64,000 nt of DNA, from NCBI GenBank assembly GCA_965261695.1, contig OZ253474.1, forward strand, positions 992,001 to 1,056,000. Reading direction: 5' to 3'. Numbering within the stretch: the first letter of the stretch is position 1; each line of letters starts with the position of its first letter. Shown one piece after another: positions 1-8,256 of the stretch. Source of the stretch: Bin5 sp965261695. Lineage in GTDB: Bacteria > Chloroflexota > Anaerolineae > Caldilineales > Caldilineaceae. A program made the position numbers and the translations under genes. The notes under the pieces are model-generated. The model did no database searches and was not told the DNA's origin. It saw only the letters and a list, made by a program, of their open reading frames with translations.

Positions 1-1259
1 ATAAAATAGCCCCAACGGAGGCGCACTTCACGGCCAGGCGCCAGGCGAAAGAACTTGCGGGGCGGGTCCTCCATGAAGTCGTCGCGCTCGATCAGGAGAT
101 TGCGGCTGAACGGCACCGCGCGTTTGCCGGCGCGCTCGTCCTCAGGGTTGTTGACCGCCTCCATCCACTCGGTCTCGCCTGCGGGAAAGTTTGTGATCAC
201 CACGGGCAGCGGGTCGAGGACGCCCATCACGCGCATCGCGGTGCGGTTCAGTTCCTGGCGAATGAAGTGCTCCAGCAACTCGATTTCCATGGTGCTGTTG
301 GTGCGGGCGACGCCGACATGATCGCACAGGTCGCGCAGCGCTTTGGCCGGCACGCCGCGCCGCCGCTGACCTGCCAGCGTGGGCATGCGCGGGTCATCCC
401 AGCCGTTTACATGGCCCTCTTCCACCAGGCGCAGCAGGCGGCGTTTGCTGGTCACGATATAGGTGGATTCCAGTTTGGCAAACTCGATCTGCCGTGGATG
501 ATAGACGCCCAGCGCGTCCAAATACCAATCGTAGAGCGGGCGATGGTTCAGATACTCCAGCGAGCAAAGCGAATGGGTCACGCCCTCAATCGAATCGGAT
601 TGGCCGTGCGCCCAGTCGTACATCGGGTAGATGCACCACTCGCCGCCGGTGCGCTGGTGCGGCGCATGGCGGATGCGGTACATCACCGGATCGCGCAGAT
701 TGATGTTGGGCGCGCTCATATCGATCTTGGCCCGCAGCACCTTGGCGCCATCGGGGAATTCGCCCGCCTTCATGCGTTTGAACATATCCAGATTTTCGGC
801 GATGGAGCGGTTGCGGTAGGGGCTGTCCTTGCCCGGTTCGGTCAGCGTGCCGCGGTGGGCGCGAATCTCTTCCTGGCTGAGATCGTCGACGTAGGCGCGG
901 CCCGTTTCAATCAGCTGGAGCGCCCACTGGTAGAGCTGGCCGAAATAGTCGGACGCGTAGAGGACATTGTGCGGCTCGTAGCCCAGCCAGCGGATGTCGG
1001 CTATCTGGGCGTCGACAAACTCCTGCTCCTCTTTGAGCGGGTTTGTGTCGTCGAAACGCAGGTTGCAGTGGCCGTTGAACTGCGCCGCCACTTCGAAGTT
1101 CAGCCCAATCGCCTTGGCATGGCCGATATGCAGATAACCGTTCGGTTCCGGTGGAAAGCGCGTTTGCAGCCGTCCGTCAAAGCGACCGTTGCCTATATCT
1201 TCCGCAATCGCTTCACGAATGAAGTCGCGCGCCGGCGTGGTTGAATCGGAATCGCTCAT
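1..1259 (-). CDS. glnS: Glutaminyl-tRNA synthetase, 3' end beyond the window
   Basis: Charges tRNA-Gln with glutamine in the cytoplasm. Translating the minus strand from the ATG at 1257-1259 gives 419 residues with no stop before the window edge; the usual length is about 550. The class I HIGH motif is at residues 44-47 after FPPEPNGYL, RFDDTNP follows, and a TSKRR version of the KMSKS loop lies near residue 268. At the edge, ERDDFMEDPPRKFFRLAPG is the conserved entry to the GlnRS-type anticodon-binding beta-barrel. This DFMEDPP pattern separates GlnRS from GluRS. The missing part is the C-terminal anticodon-binding region. A possible promoter lies about 95 bases upstream. Identity is secure. 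Confidence 0.93.
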   Translation of the reverse strand, partial: MSDSDSTTPARDFIREAIAEDIGNGRFDGRLQTRFPPEPNGYLHIGHAKAIGLNFEVAAQFNGHCNLRFDDTNPLKEEQEFVDAQIADIRWLGYEPHNVLYASDYFGQLYQWALQLIETGRAYVDDLSQEEIRAHRGTLTEPGKDSPYRNRSIAENLDMFKRMKAGEFPDGAKVLRAKIDMSAPNINLRDPVMYRIRHAPHQRTGGEWCIYPMYDWAHGQSDSIEGVTHSLCSLEYLNHRPLYDWYLDALGVYHPRQIEFAKLESTYIVTSKRRLLRLVEEGHVNGWDDPRMPTLAGQRRRGVPAKALRDLCDHVGVARTNSTMEIELLEHFIRQELNRTAMRVMGVLDPLPVVITNFPAGETEWMEAVNNPEDERAGKRAVPFSRNLLIERDDFMEDPPRKFFRLAPGREVRLRWGYF

Positions 1260-1354
1260 CTGTACTCCCTGGGTTCGCGTGGCTTGCGCTGGCTCAGAAT
1301 GGACTTGTGCAGGGTGTCCATTTTTGGTTCGATGGCGCTACGTAATGTTAAGAC

Positions 1355-1383
1355 AATATACATTTCTTCTGCGCGCTAAGCAA
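1355..1383 (-). promoter_or_regulatory. Candidate sigma-70 promoter for glnS
   Basis: On the minus strand, TTGCTT (1383-1378) is followed after 17 bases by TATATT (1360-1355). The predicted start near 1348 leaves a leader of about 90 bases before the glnS ATG. The -35 match is weak and the -10 is good. Confidence 0.35.
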
Positions 1384-1452
1384 GAAAACTACGCTATGAA
1401 AAATGAGCGGGGACTGGTTGCGTGTCCTCAGCGCAAACTGCTGTCCGGTTCA

Positions 1453-2298
1453 TCAGATGCCGCTGGCCGCGGAAAACCCTCCGTCGACGGGCACGACGAT
1501 GCCGGTGACGAAGCGCGAGGCGTCGCTGGCAAGCCAGAGCGCGACGCCGACCAGTTCATCCGGCTCGCCGAATCGTCGCATGGGCGTATGATCGATGATC
1601 TGCTGTCCGCGCGCCGTCAGAGGAAGGTTTCCGTCTTCGCAGGGCGGCGCGTCCACATTGAGCAACAGCGCTCGATTCTGGTCGCCGATGAAGAAGCCGG
1701 GCGCAATCGCATTGATCCGCAGTCCGGGCCCGTGCTTCTCGGCCAGATCGACTGCCAGCCAGCGGGTCAGATTGTCCACGGCCGCCTTGGCCGCGGAGTA
1801 GCCCATCACCCGTGTGAGCACCTTCTGCGCGGCCATCGACGAGATGTTGATGATCGAGCCGCTGCCCTGCTGCGCCATCGGTGCGCCGAAGATCTGAATG
1901 GGCAGAACCGTGCCGGTGAAGTTCAGACCGACCACGCCTTCGAGCGCAGCGCGCGGCACATCAAAAAAGGTCAGGTCGCCGAATACGGTTGCGTCGGGCC
2001 GGTTGCCGCCGGCGCAATTGACCAGCGTATCCACCCTGCCCCACTTGTCCAGCAGTGTCCGCCGCGCGGCGTGCAGACTTTCCTCGTCCAGCACATCAGC
2101 CGGCAGGGGCATGGCCTCGTGGCCGGCGGCAGTGATTTCGGCGGCTACGTCTTGGGCCTTTGGCGCCCGCCGACCTAAGACCGCGACGCGCGCGCCGGCC
2201 GCGGCGAGACCACGCGCCATGGCGCCGCCCAGCACGCCTGTGCCTCCCGTAACAACGGCAACCTTCCCCTCCAATGAAAACTGCTCCCAAATGCTCAT
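1453..2298 (-). CDS. SDR-family oxidoreductase, probable D-mannonate oxidoreductase (fructuronate reductase)
   Basis: Classical short-chain dehydrogenase of 281 residues. The N-terminal Rossmann motif TGGTGVLGG is at residues 17-25, NCAG at 94-97, the catalytic serine in NISS near 153, and the YSAAK active site has Tyr167 and Lys171. The C-terminal stretch has PVDGGFSA. It is divergent from the glucuronate isomerase gene across about 180 bases. In the uronate pathway the isomerase product fructuronate is reduced to mannonate, and some bacteria use an SDR of this length and N-terminus (FSLEGKVAVVTGG) for that step. The fold is certain; the substrate is inferred from the neighbour. It could instead be another sugar-acid dehydrogenase. 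Confidence 0.8.
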   Translation of the reverse strand: MSIWEQFSLEGKVAVVTGGTGVLGGAMARGLAAAGARVAVLGRRAPKAQDVAAEITAAGHEAMPLPADVLDEESLHAARRTLLDKWGRVDTLVNCAGGNRPDATVFGDLTFFDVPRAALEGVVGLNFTGTVLPIQIFGAPMAQQGSGSIINISSMAAQKVLTRVMGYSAAKAAVDNLTRWLAVDLAEKHGPGLRINAIAPGFFIGDQNRALLLNVDAPPCEDGNLPLTARGQQIIDHTPMRRFGEPDELVGVALWLASDASRFVTGIVVPVDGGFSAASGI

Positions 2299-2379
2299 GT
2301 TCTTCTCCTGACTACATGAAGCGTGGAAAGGGGGTCTTTCCTGCGTGCGCTCTTCTCGTCTTTTGGCGTTTCATTCGGC

Positions 2380-2385
2380 TATAAT
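2380..2385 (+). promoter_or_regulatory. Possible -10 element for uxaC
   Basis: A perfect TATAAT sits 95 bases before the uxaC start, in the divergent region between the SDR and isomerase genes. No convincing -35 is visible at 16-18 bases, so an activator may be needed or the match may be chance. Confidence 0.3.
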
Positions 2386-2479
2386 CAGTGAATTGAGGCA
2401 AGCGGAAATTGATACGTGGCGTGTACTGTCCACTATCCACCGTCCACCAACCACTCCTTCCGAACCAAAGGATTACGCT

Positions 2480-3922
2480 GTGAAATCGTCTCTGCGCCAG
2501 CACATGCCCGACCGGGCCGAACGTTATTTCAGCGGCGGCAGCGCCCAGCGGTCCGCCGCGCGGACATTGTTCGAGAGCGTGGCCGACCTGCCGCTGATCT
2601 GCCCCCACGGTCACGTGGAACCGCTGCTCTTCGCCGATGCCTCCTATCATTTCGGATCGCCCGCAGAACTGTTCCTGATCCCGGATCATTACGTTTTCCG
2701 CATGCTCTACTCGCAAGGAATTCCGCTGGAAGCGCAGGGCGTGCCGATGAACGACAGTGGGGATGCCAGCGGCGTCGAATCCGATCACCGCAAAATATGG
2801 CAGACCTTCGCCGAAAACTATCACCTCTTTCAGGGTACGCCCACCGGGTTATGGCTGCGGGACGAGTTTCACGATCTGTTTGGCATCAGCGAGAAGCTGA
2901 CAGCTGCCAATGCCCAGAAGATCTATGACGAAATTTCTGAACAACTGGCCGCCCCGGACTTCACCCCCCGCCGCCTGTACGAGCAGTTCAAGGTGGAGGC
3001 GTTGACTACGACCGACGCGGCCACCGATTCGCTCGAACATCACCGCGCAATTCGCGATTCGGGCTGGCCTGGGCGCATCTATCCGACCTTCCGCCCGGAC
3101 AAGGTCGTGAACGGAATCGATCAACCGGTGTGGCGGGAGCAGATCGACCTGCTGCGCGCCGCCTCCAGCATCGACATCGGCGACTATGACTCTTATGTTC
3201 GAGCGCTGGAAGCCCGCCGCGTCTTCTTCAAAGAGATGGGCGCAACCGCCACCGACCATGCGGCGGAGACACCGTACACAGAGGTTCTTCCAGCGAACGA
3301 GGCCGACGTCATCTTCCAGCGCGGTCTGTCGGGCAACGCGACTGTCGAAGACGCCCGGCGCTTCAGCGCGCACATGCTGGTGGAGATGGCACGCATGAGC
3401 AGCGAGGACGGGCTGGTCATGCAACTCCATCCCGGCTCGATCCGCAACCACAACGCGGCGCTCTTTCAACGCTTCGGCGCGGACATGGGCGCGGACATCC
3501 CGCATGCGCTCGATTTCACCCGTAACCTGAAACCGCTGCTGGACCGGTTCGGCGCGCATCCGTCGCTGCGCCTGATCCTGTTCACGTTGGACGAATCGAC
3601 CAGCGCCCGGGAGCTTGCGCCGCTGGCAGGCCACTACCCGATCCTGCGCATTGGCCCGCCCTGGTGGTTCTACGACAGCATCAACGGGATGCGCAACTTT
3701 TTGGCGCAGGTGATGGAGACGGCGGGCATCTACAACACGGTCGGCTTCAACGACGATACACGGGCCTTCGCCTCGATCCCCTCCCGGCATGAACTGTGGC
3801 GGCGGGTGGCCTGCGACTGGCTCGCCGGTCTGCTGGTTCAGGGCATCATCGACGACGAGGAGGCCTTTGCGATGGCCCACGCCCTGGCGTATGGACTGGC
3901 GAAGGAGGCATACGGGCTTTAG
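2480..3922 (+). CDS. uxaC: Glucuronate (uronate) isomerase
   Basis: Converts glucuronate to fructuronate, and galacturonate to tagaturonate, at the entry of the hexuronate pathway. The product is about 480 residues, close to the family norm of about 470. The amidohydrolase-type metal motif PHGHVEP has His43 and His45. FTLDESTS and the C-terminal GFNDDTRAFASIPSRHELWRR block fit the UxaC family; the conserved arginine and aspartate pattern of the last 60 residues is clear. I chose the GTG at 2480 because AAAGGA lies 7 bases upstream. The reading frame stays open back to 2345, but that extension has no family similarity. It is divergent from the SDR likely to take the next step. Confidence 0.88.
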   Translation: MKSSLRQHMPDRAERYFSGGSAQRSAARTLFESVADLPLICPHGHVEPLLFADASYHFGSPAELFLIPDHYVFRMLYSQGIPLEAQGVPMNDSGDASGVESDHRKIWQTFAENYHLFQGTPTGLWLRDEFHDLFGISEKLTAANAQKIYDEISEQLAAPDFTPRRLYEQFKVEALTTTDAATDSLEHHRAIRDSGWPGRIYPTFRPDKVVNGIDQPVWREQIDLLRAASSIDIGDYDSYVRALEARRVFFKEMGATATDHAAETPYTEVLPANEADVIFQRGLSGNATVEDARRFSAHMLVEMARMSSEDGLVMQLHPGSIRNHNAALFQRFGADMGADIPHALDFTRNLKPLLDRFGAHPSLRLILFTLDESTSARELAPLAGHYPILRIGPPWWFYDSINGMRNFLAQVMETAGIYNTVGFNDDTRAFASIPSRHELWRRVACDWLAGLLVQGIIDDEEAFAMAHALAYGLAKEAYGL

Positions 3923-3938
3923 GCGGGCACAGTTGCTC

Positions 3939-4112
3939 GTATCGTATTGCGCAATGGGAATTGCGTATCAAAGGTCTCTTCGGCAGGTTCCGCGACGCCT
4001 GCACACAACCATAATACAGATTCGGTTTGACGCCAACGCTATTCGCAAGGTCTGCGTTACGGGTGCGCTGGGCGTCCCATCCACCCTTACGCAATCGGGA
4101 ATACGCAATGCC
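3939..4112. repeat. Cluster of ATTGCGTAT-like short inverted repeats
   Basis: Two copies of an 'attgcgtat / atacgcaat' unit face each other in the gap between uxaC and the remnant at 4151: CGTATTGCGCAATGGGAATT begins at 3943, and ACGCAATCGGGAATACGCAA begins at 4089. A third copy is at 20350-20377. The units are short and imperfect, so they may be a dispersed intergenic repeat or decayed regulatory palindromes. Confidence 0.4.
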
Positions 4113-4150
4113 AGGACAGGGCGGTTTTCACAGTGACCGCAATGTCGCAA

Positions 4151-4421
4151 TCAGTCCACTTCCGCCGAGCGCCGATGACTGGCATCGGCAAAGAGATTGA
4201 AATGGACGCGGCGGCGCGGGTTGGCGTCGACGACCTCCTCGTCGAGAGTAACGCCGAGGCCGGGGCCGGAGGGCAGGGCGAAATCGCTGTCGTCGATTTC
4301 AGGATTGCCCGGCGCGGCATTCGCCCAGGCCGAAAAGCCCCTCATCCGTCTCGACTTTAACAATCGTCAGGTTGCGCCACTCGGTGCCCAGCACCATCGG
4401 CGTCACTTTGCTTATCTTCAC
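4151..4421 (-). pseudogene. Internally deleted remnant of a mandelate racemase/muconate-lactonizing (enolase superfamily) gene
   Basis: From a GTG at 4419-4421 the minus strand reads VKISKVTPMVLGTEWRNLT, then VKVETDEGLFGLGE, ending at a TGA (4299-4301). This is the standard first 35 residues of an MR/MLE enzyme (compare HTDEGLIGLGE in the intact gene at 19101). In the next frame, ending at 4151, the same strand reads SDFALPSGPGLGVTLDEEVV, the usual C-terminal tail of the family. The roughly 300 residues between, including all metal ligands and catalytic bases, are absent. Head and tail are joined near position 4310 with a frame change. I read this as a gene reduced by one internal deletion; it cannot encode an active enzyme. 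Confidence 0.75.
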
Positions 4422-4580
4422 AATAATCTTCGTCTCTGGCTATAGGTTTAGTGCGGCGACGCGCTTACTGTAGCGCAAAAGGGGGAAACGCGCCACAAAC
4501 CGGGGACGAATCGCAGTCAGCTTGGCGGTGTTTCGTCGACCTACCGCGGCAAGTCTAACGCGTCTCAGCGCCTTTCCGGA

Positions 4581-4610
4581 TTGGCGATCCGGCGTCCCTT
4601 CTGATACAAT
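4581..4610 (+). promoter_or_regulatory. Candidate sigma-70 promoter for rpsT
   Basis: TTGGCG (4581-4586), an 18-base spacer and TACAAT (4605-4610). The predicted start near 4617 leaves a leader of about 63 bases to the S20 start codon. Confidence 0.5.
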
Positions 4611-4679
4611 TGAGCTATCTGTCCCAAATAGCCGGAGTTTTCATTCAGGGCGGCCTTTGGGGTCGCGGTGGAGAAGCAG

Positions 4680-4946
4680 ATGCCGAATATCAGATCAGCC
4701 GCCAAGCGAATGCGTCAGGATGAGCACCGCCATGAGCGCAATCGAGTCTATCGCAGTGCTGCGCGCACTGCTGTGAAGAAGGCCCGCGTCTTGATCGAGG
4801 ATGCGAATCCGGAAGCGCAGGAAGCCATCCGTACAGCAGTTGTTGCGCTCGACAGAGCTGCTCAGCGCGGCGCCATTCATGCCAACAACGCGGCGCGGCG
4901 CAAGAGCAGATTGATGCGCCACTACAACAAGGTGAACGCGGCATAA
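4680..4946 (+). CDS. rpsT: 30S ribosomal protein S20
   Basis: Small basic protein of 88 residues that binds 16S rRNA early in 30S assembly. It begins MPNIRSAAKRMRQDE, matching the family's MANIKSAIKR..RQ.E start, has a central VKKA segment, and ends in a conserved NNAARRKSRLM region. The ATG at 4680 is chosen over an upstream in-frame GTG because it gives the family start, with GGTGGAG about 8 bases upstream. It is a single-gene unit with its own promoter-like element and a terminator at 5017, convergent with nth. Confidence 0.95.
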   Translation: MPNIRSAAKRMRQDEHRHERNRVYRSAARTAVKKARVLIEDANPEAQEAIRTAVVALDRAAQRGAIHANNAARRKSRLMRHYNKVNAA

Positions 4947-5016
4947 TCTGCTGCCGGTCGAGATCGGCAGCATTTGCGGGCGGCCGCTTGGGCCGTGCGC
5001 TGGCAACTAGTACAAG

Positions 5017-5047
5017 AGCCGTCAGATCAGAAATCGGGCGGCTTTTT
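5017..5047 (+). terminator. Rho-independent terminator after rpsT
   Basis: Seven-pair stem AGCCGTC (5017-5023) / GGCGGCT (5037-5043) with a G-U pair, followed by a run of five T. It sits 70 bases past the rpsT stop and just before the convergent nth stop. A second hairpin GCTGCCG/CGGCAGC lies nearer the stop but has no T run. Confidence 0.6.
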
Positions 5048-5065
5048 CACGTCGCCCGACAAGCG

Positions 5066-5767
5066 TCAGCCAGGCCCGTTCACCCATGCGCCGACCCGCC
5101 TGTCATAATCACACACGTCCTGCAATACGCAGAGCGCGCAGCGGGGCGTGCGCGCCCGGCACACTGCGCGCCCATGCTGGATCTGGTTGACGTGCAGGGC
5201 AAAGTAGGTCTCCGCGGGCAGAGCCGCCTCCCAGATTGCCTTGATCTTCTCGGCAGAGGCCCGCCTTCCGCCGATGCCAAGACGCTGGCTCTGACGCTGA
5301 ATGTGCGTATCGACCGGAAAGGCCGCCATGCCGTAGCTGAACAATAGCACGATGCTGGCCGTCTTGTGGCCCACACCGGGGAAGCGCTGCAAATAGGTTT
5401 GGGCCGCCTCCGGTTCCATCAACCGGACGTGATCCAGGCTGTACTGTCCCTCCTCGCGGCGCAGCATCTCTAGGGTCTCGACAATGTGGGGGGCTTTCTG
5501 GTTGTACATGCCGGCAACGCGAATCGCCTGCTTGATCTCCGCCAGCGGCGCGCGGCGCACTGCGTCCCAGTCGTCGGCGAAGCGCTGGCGCAGCGTCTCG
5601 AACGCTCTGCCCGAGTTGCGATCGTTGGTATTGGCGCTGAGGATTGTCTGGATGAGTTGCTCGAAGCCGGAACGTTCAGGCCGCCATGCCGGTTCGCCGT
5701 ACTCAGCCAACAGCAGTTCATAAACCTGCCGGGCCTTCTCATCCAGATTCGTGTCCGCTTCAGCCAC
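5066..5767 (-). CDS. nth: Endonuclease III, DNA N-glycosylase/AP lyase
   Basis: Base-excision repair enzyme that removes oxidised pyrimidines and nicks the abasic site. The protein has 233 residues. The helix-hairpin-helix motif LQRFPGVGHKTAS carries the catalytic Lys135, and Asp153 in FPVDTHI is the second catalytic residue. The C-terminal [4Fe-4S] ligands are complete: Cys203, Cys210, Cys213 and Cys219 in the C-x6-C-x2-C-x5-C pattern. It is the last gene of a minus-strand run (PHP phosphoesterase, alr, nth), 38 bases after alr, so it is probably co-transcribed. Confidence 0.95.
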   Translation of the reverse strand: MAEADTNLDEKARQVYELLLAEYGEPAWRPERSGFEQLIQTILSANTNDRNSGRAFETLRQRFADDWDAVRRAPLAEIKQAIRVAGMYNQKAPHIVETLEMLRREEGQYSLDHVRLMEPEAAQTYLQRFPGVGHKTASIVLLFSYGMAAFPVDTHIQRQSQRLGIGGRRASAEKIKAIWEAALPAETYFALHVNQIQHGRAVCRARTPRCALCVLQDVCDYDRRVGAWVNGPG

Positions 5768-5805
5768 TCTTGCGCTCCTTGATCGCCATCCAACCAGTGC
5801 ATCGT

Positions 5806-6957
5806 TTAAGATTCGAGCGGCAACAGGCGGCCTTCGGCCTTGGCGATGCGGGGCAGGCGAGCCATGAGACGGCTGGTCACCTCGTAATTGATGGTCCCCA
5901 GCCGTGCCGCGACCATTTCCGCCGACAGGTTCGCGCCCTGCTGACTGCCAATCAGAACGACCTCATCATGCTGCTCTACTGAAACACCGGATGCCACAAT
6001 TTCGGTCACATCCACAACCGTCTGATCCATGCAGACACGGCCCACAATCGACGCCTCCCGGCCACCGATCAGGACGCGCTGCCAGTTCTGTGGACTGCGC
6101 GGGAACCCATCGGCATAGCCAACCGGCACAACGGCCACTATGCGCGTATCCGGCGCTCGCCACGTGTTGCCATAGGAGACCGGCTCACCGGCATTCAGGC
6201 GGCGCACCTGCGCGATGCGCGCTTTCCAACTGAGAACGGGCCGCAACTCGGGCGGCGCGGGGAGGTCGGCGCTGGGCGAAAGGCCGTAGAGCAGGATGCC
6301 GCAGCGCACTGCGTCCAGATGCGCCTGCGGCAGTGCCAGGGTGGCGGCGGAGTTGGCCGCGTGGGCGATGGGCGGACGACAGCCCGCGCTGACAAGCCTG
6401 TCCAACAGCACGCAAAAGCGGCGGAGTTGCTCGCGGCTGTAGCGCTGATCCACTTCATCCGCAGTGCTGAAATGCGTGTATATCCCCTCCAGCCGCAGAT
6501 GGTCGTCGCGGTTGAGCCGTGCGCACAGTTCGAGCGCGTCAGCGTGGTCGACCCCCAGGCGATGCATCCCGGTATCTACTTTGAGATGAACCGGAAGCGG
6601 CTGGCCCTGGCGGGCGGCGGCTTCGGCAAAGGCGAGCGCGGTACGCGCTTCGTAGACGGTGGCGGTAAGCGCGTATTCCAGGAGTGTCTCCGCCAGTTCC
6701 GGCGGCGTGTAGCCGAGCACGAGAATGGGCGCATCCAAACCGGCCCGCCGCAGAGCGACCGCCTCATTCACCGCGGCCACTGCCAGTCGATCGGCCCCGG
6801 CCCGCATCGCGCTCGCCGCGATCAGATCGGCCCCGTGGCCGTAGGCGTTCGCCTTGACGACCGCATACAGAAGCCGACGCGGCCCGATACGGCGGCGGAG
6901 TTCGCGCACATTGCTCGACAGGACGGATAGATCGATCTCCAGCCAGGTGGGGCGCAA
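5806..6957 (-). CDS. alr: Alanine racemase (PLP-dependent)
   Basis: Interconverts L- and D-alanine for peptidoglycan. The PLP lysine is Lys35 in YAVVKANAYGHGA, and the family motifs PVSYGNTW, VGYADGFPR and GRVCMDQT are all present. I place the start at the TTG at 6957, giving LRPTWLEIDL and 383 residues, the usual length. The frame is open back to 7164, but that part is only the other-strand-frame shadow of the preceding gene. The TTG lies 4 bases past the stop of the PHP gene, so translation is probably coupled. No strong ribosome site is visible, and the start is the least certain part. Confidence 0.92.
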   Translation of the reverse strand: MRPTWLEIDLSVLSSNVRELRRRIGPRRLLYAVVKANAYGHGADLIAASAMRAGADRLAVAAVNEAVALRRAGLDAPILVLGYTPPELAETLLEYALTATVYEARTALAFAEAAARQGQPLPVHLKVDTGMHRLGVDHADALELCARLNRDDHLRLEGIYTHFSTADEVDQRYSREQLRRFCVLLDRLVSAGCRPPIAHAANSAATLALPQAHLDAVRCGILLYGLSPSADLPAPPELRPVLSWKARIAQVRRLNAGEPVSYGNTWRAPDTRIVAVVPVGYADGFPRSPQNWQRVLIGGREASIVGRVCMDQTVVDVTEIVASGVSVEQHDEVVLIGSQQGANLSAEMVAARLGTINYEVTSRLMARLPRIAKAEGRLLPLES

Positions 6958-6961
6958 TGCG

Positions 6962-7837
6962 CTACCAGCCGTTTTCGTCTCGAAGTCGTTCCCACTGTTC
7001 CCATTCAAGACCGGCCTCGCCCAGGCGATTGCCCTTGCGCTCGCCGTGATAGTCGCTGCCGCCGGTAATGAACAGACCAAGGCGCGCCGCCAGTTCGGCG
7101 AAACAGGCGATGGGCCTGTCAGTTGCGTACCGCCCTTCGGCAGCATAGGGATAATAGAGTTCAAGTCCGTCGAGTCCTACGCCAATCATACGGCACAGCG
7201 ACGCTTCGAGACTGCGTAGCCGCGCGTAAATGCCCGGGTGCGCCAAAACCGCTTTGCCGCCGGCGGCGTGCGTCAGTTCGATGGCTTCCTCCACGCGCAG
7301 AATGAAGGAGCGGCGCACATAGGTGGAGTGGTCGGCGTCGGAAGCAAGATACTGTTGAAAGACATCGCTGATCGAAGTAAACTTGTGCGGGTTGTGTTTG
7401 AGAGCGATCTGAGCAATGTGCGGACGCCCCGGCACGCCGCCCGCCAGCGCAAGCACCTCCTCCACCGGAACATGCAGACCATAGCTCTGCATACGCTCGG
7501 TCTGACGGACTTTTTGCTCGACCCGACTTTCCATCACGTGCTCCAGCGTCGCGAGCAGCGTCGCGTCGCTGGGCTCGATGCCGTATCCCAGAATGTCGAT
7601 ATCCAGAAAGTCCTTTTCGCGATCGCTGGCGGTACTGAATTCGATTGCCGGAAGCACATCGACGCCGGCGTCAACGCCGCTGGCCTGGGCTTCGGCAACG
7701 CCCAATAGGCTATCATGATCGGTAACCGCCAGAACGCGGATACCGAGGGCCGCGGCCTTGGCGACCAACTCCTGCGGCGTATCGGTGCCGTCGGAAAAGT
7801 TGCTGTGGGCTTGCAGATCCACCGGGTAGATTGGCAT
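6962..7837 (-). CDS. PHP-domain metal-dependent phosphoesterase
   Basis: PHP-fold protein of about 291 residues, related to 3',5'-nucleotide and histidinol phosphatases. Motif I reads DLQAHSNFSDG: the first His of the usual H-x-H pair is Gln here, the second is kept. The other motifs are intact: VTDHDS, an AIEFST Glu, GVPGRPHIA, AVLAHPG and the C-terminal GSDYHGE. The ATG at 7837 is favoured by GCGGAG upstream and by the family's typical start; an ATG at 7861 is also possible. It is first in a likely operon with alr and nth. Substrate unknown; possibilities include 5'-phosphorylated oligonucleotide or pAp-type cleavage. Confidence 0.85.
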   Translation of the reverse strand: MPIYPVDLQAHSNFSDGTDTPQELVAKAAALGIRVLAVTDHDSLLGVAEAQASGVDAGVDVLPAIEFSTASDREKDFLDIDILGYGIEPSDATLLATLEHVMESRVEQKVRQTERMQSYGLHVPVEEVLALAGGVPGRPHIAQIALKHNPHKFTSISDVFQQYLASDADHSTYVRRSFILRVEEAIELTHAAGGKAVLAHPGIYARLRSLEASLCRMIGVGLDGLELYYPYAAEGRYATDRPIACFAELAARLGLFITGGSDYHGERKGNRLGEAGLEWEQWERLRDENGW

Positions 7838-7965
7838 CAGATTATGGCACTCCGCAGTCATGGGATCGTCTTTCGTATGCACTGTGTCCGGCGCGCGATC
7901 AGCTCCTGTGGCTTGAAAATTATCGCCGCGCCGGTCGCTTGCCGCGGATGCCGCCCGCCTTCGGC

Positions 7966-7994
7966 AAAGAAAAGCGCCCGGGAAACCCGGACGC
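7966..7994 (-). terminator. Rho-independent terminator of the 6S-like RNA
   Basis: On the minus strand GCGTCCGGG, loop TTT, then CCCGGGCGC and TTTTCTTT. This strong nine-pair stem with one G-U pair sits directly after the 3' strand of the closing helix of the RNA at 8001-8190. Confidence 0.8.
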
Positions 7995-8000
7995 AATTTT

Positions 8001-8190
8001 CCTGACCCCGCTATGCCGTGTGATCCAGTGGGTACGAACCGAGGTTCGCAGGTGGGCGCCGGCTGAACGCTTCCGTCTTGCCTTGTCCCTTGCCGGGTAG
8101 GCTATCACATCTACGCTCGTTGGCCTTGCACCCTTAACTATAGTGTTGGTTCGCCCTCAAGCTAGTCAATCACGGGCACTGCAGGGCTGT
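8001..8190 (-). ncRNA. ssrS: Candidate 6S RNA (RNA polymerase regulator)
   Basis: No protein gene covers this stretch between the PHP gene and aspS, yet it has a near-consensus promoter (8197-8225) and a strong terminator (7966-7994). The transcript would be about 190 nt before the terminator. Its ends form a long interrupted helix: CCCTGCAGTGCCCGTGAT near the 5' end pairs with ATCACACGGCATAGCGGGG near the 3' end. Inside, GGGTGC...CAACG pairs with CGTT...GCGCCC. The 3' half reads CACCTGCGAACCTCGGTTCG, like the 3' half of known 6S RNAs (compare E. coli CACCTTGAACCAAGGGTTCA). Length, rod shape and this block all fit 6S RNA, which binds the sigma-70 holoenzyme in stationary phase. No covariance search was possible. 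Confidence 0.75.
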
Positions 8191-8196
8191 ATTCGC

Positions 8197-8225
8197 AATA
8201 TAGCACAACTGCGATTGGGCGCCAA
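8197..8225 (-). promoter_or_regulatory. Promoter of the 6S-like RNA
   Basis: On the minus strand TTGGCG (8225-8220), a 17-base spacer and TATATT (8202-8197). The predicted start near 8190 coincides with the 5' strand of the closing helix. Confidence 0.65.
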
Positions 8226-8256
8226 AACACAAATTCGGCAGCCATTCGATGCCGTG

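Noticed and set aside
267..1244. 325-residue open frame on the + strand at the left edge
   Set aside because: It is the shadow of glnS on the other strand; the minus strand gives clear GlnRS motifs.
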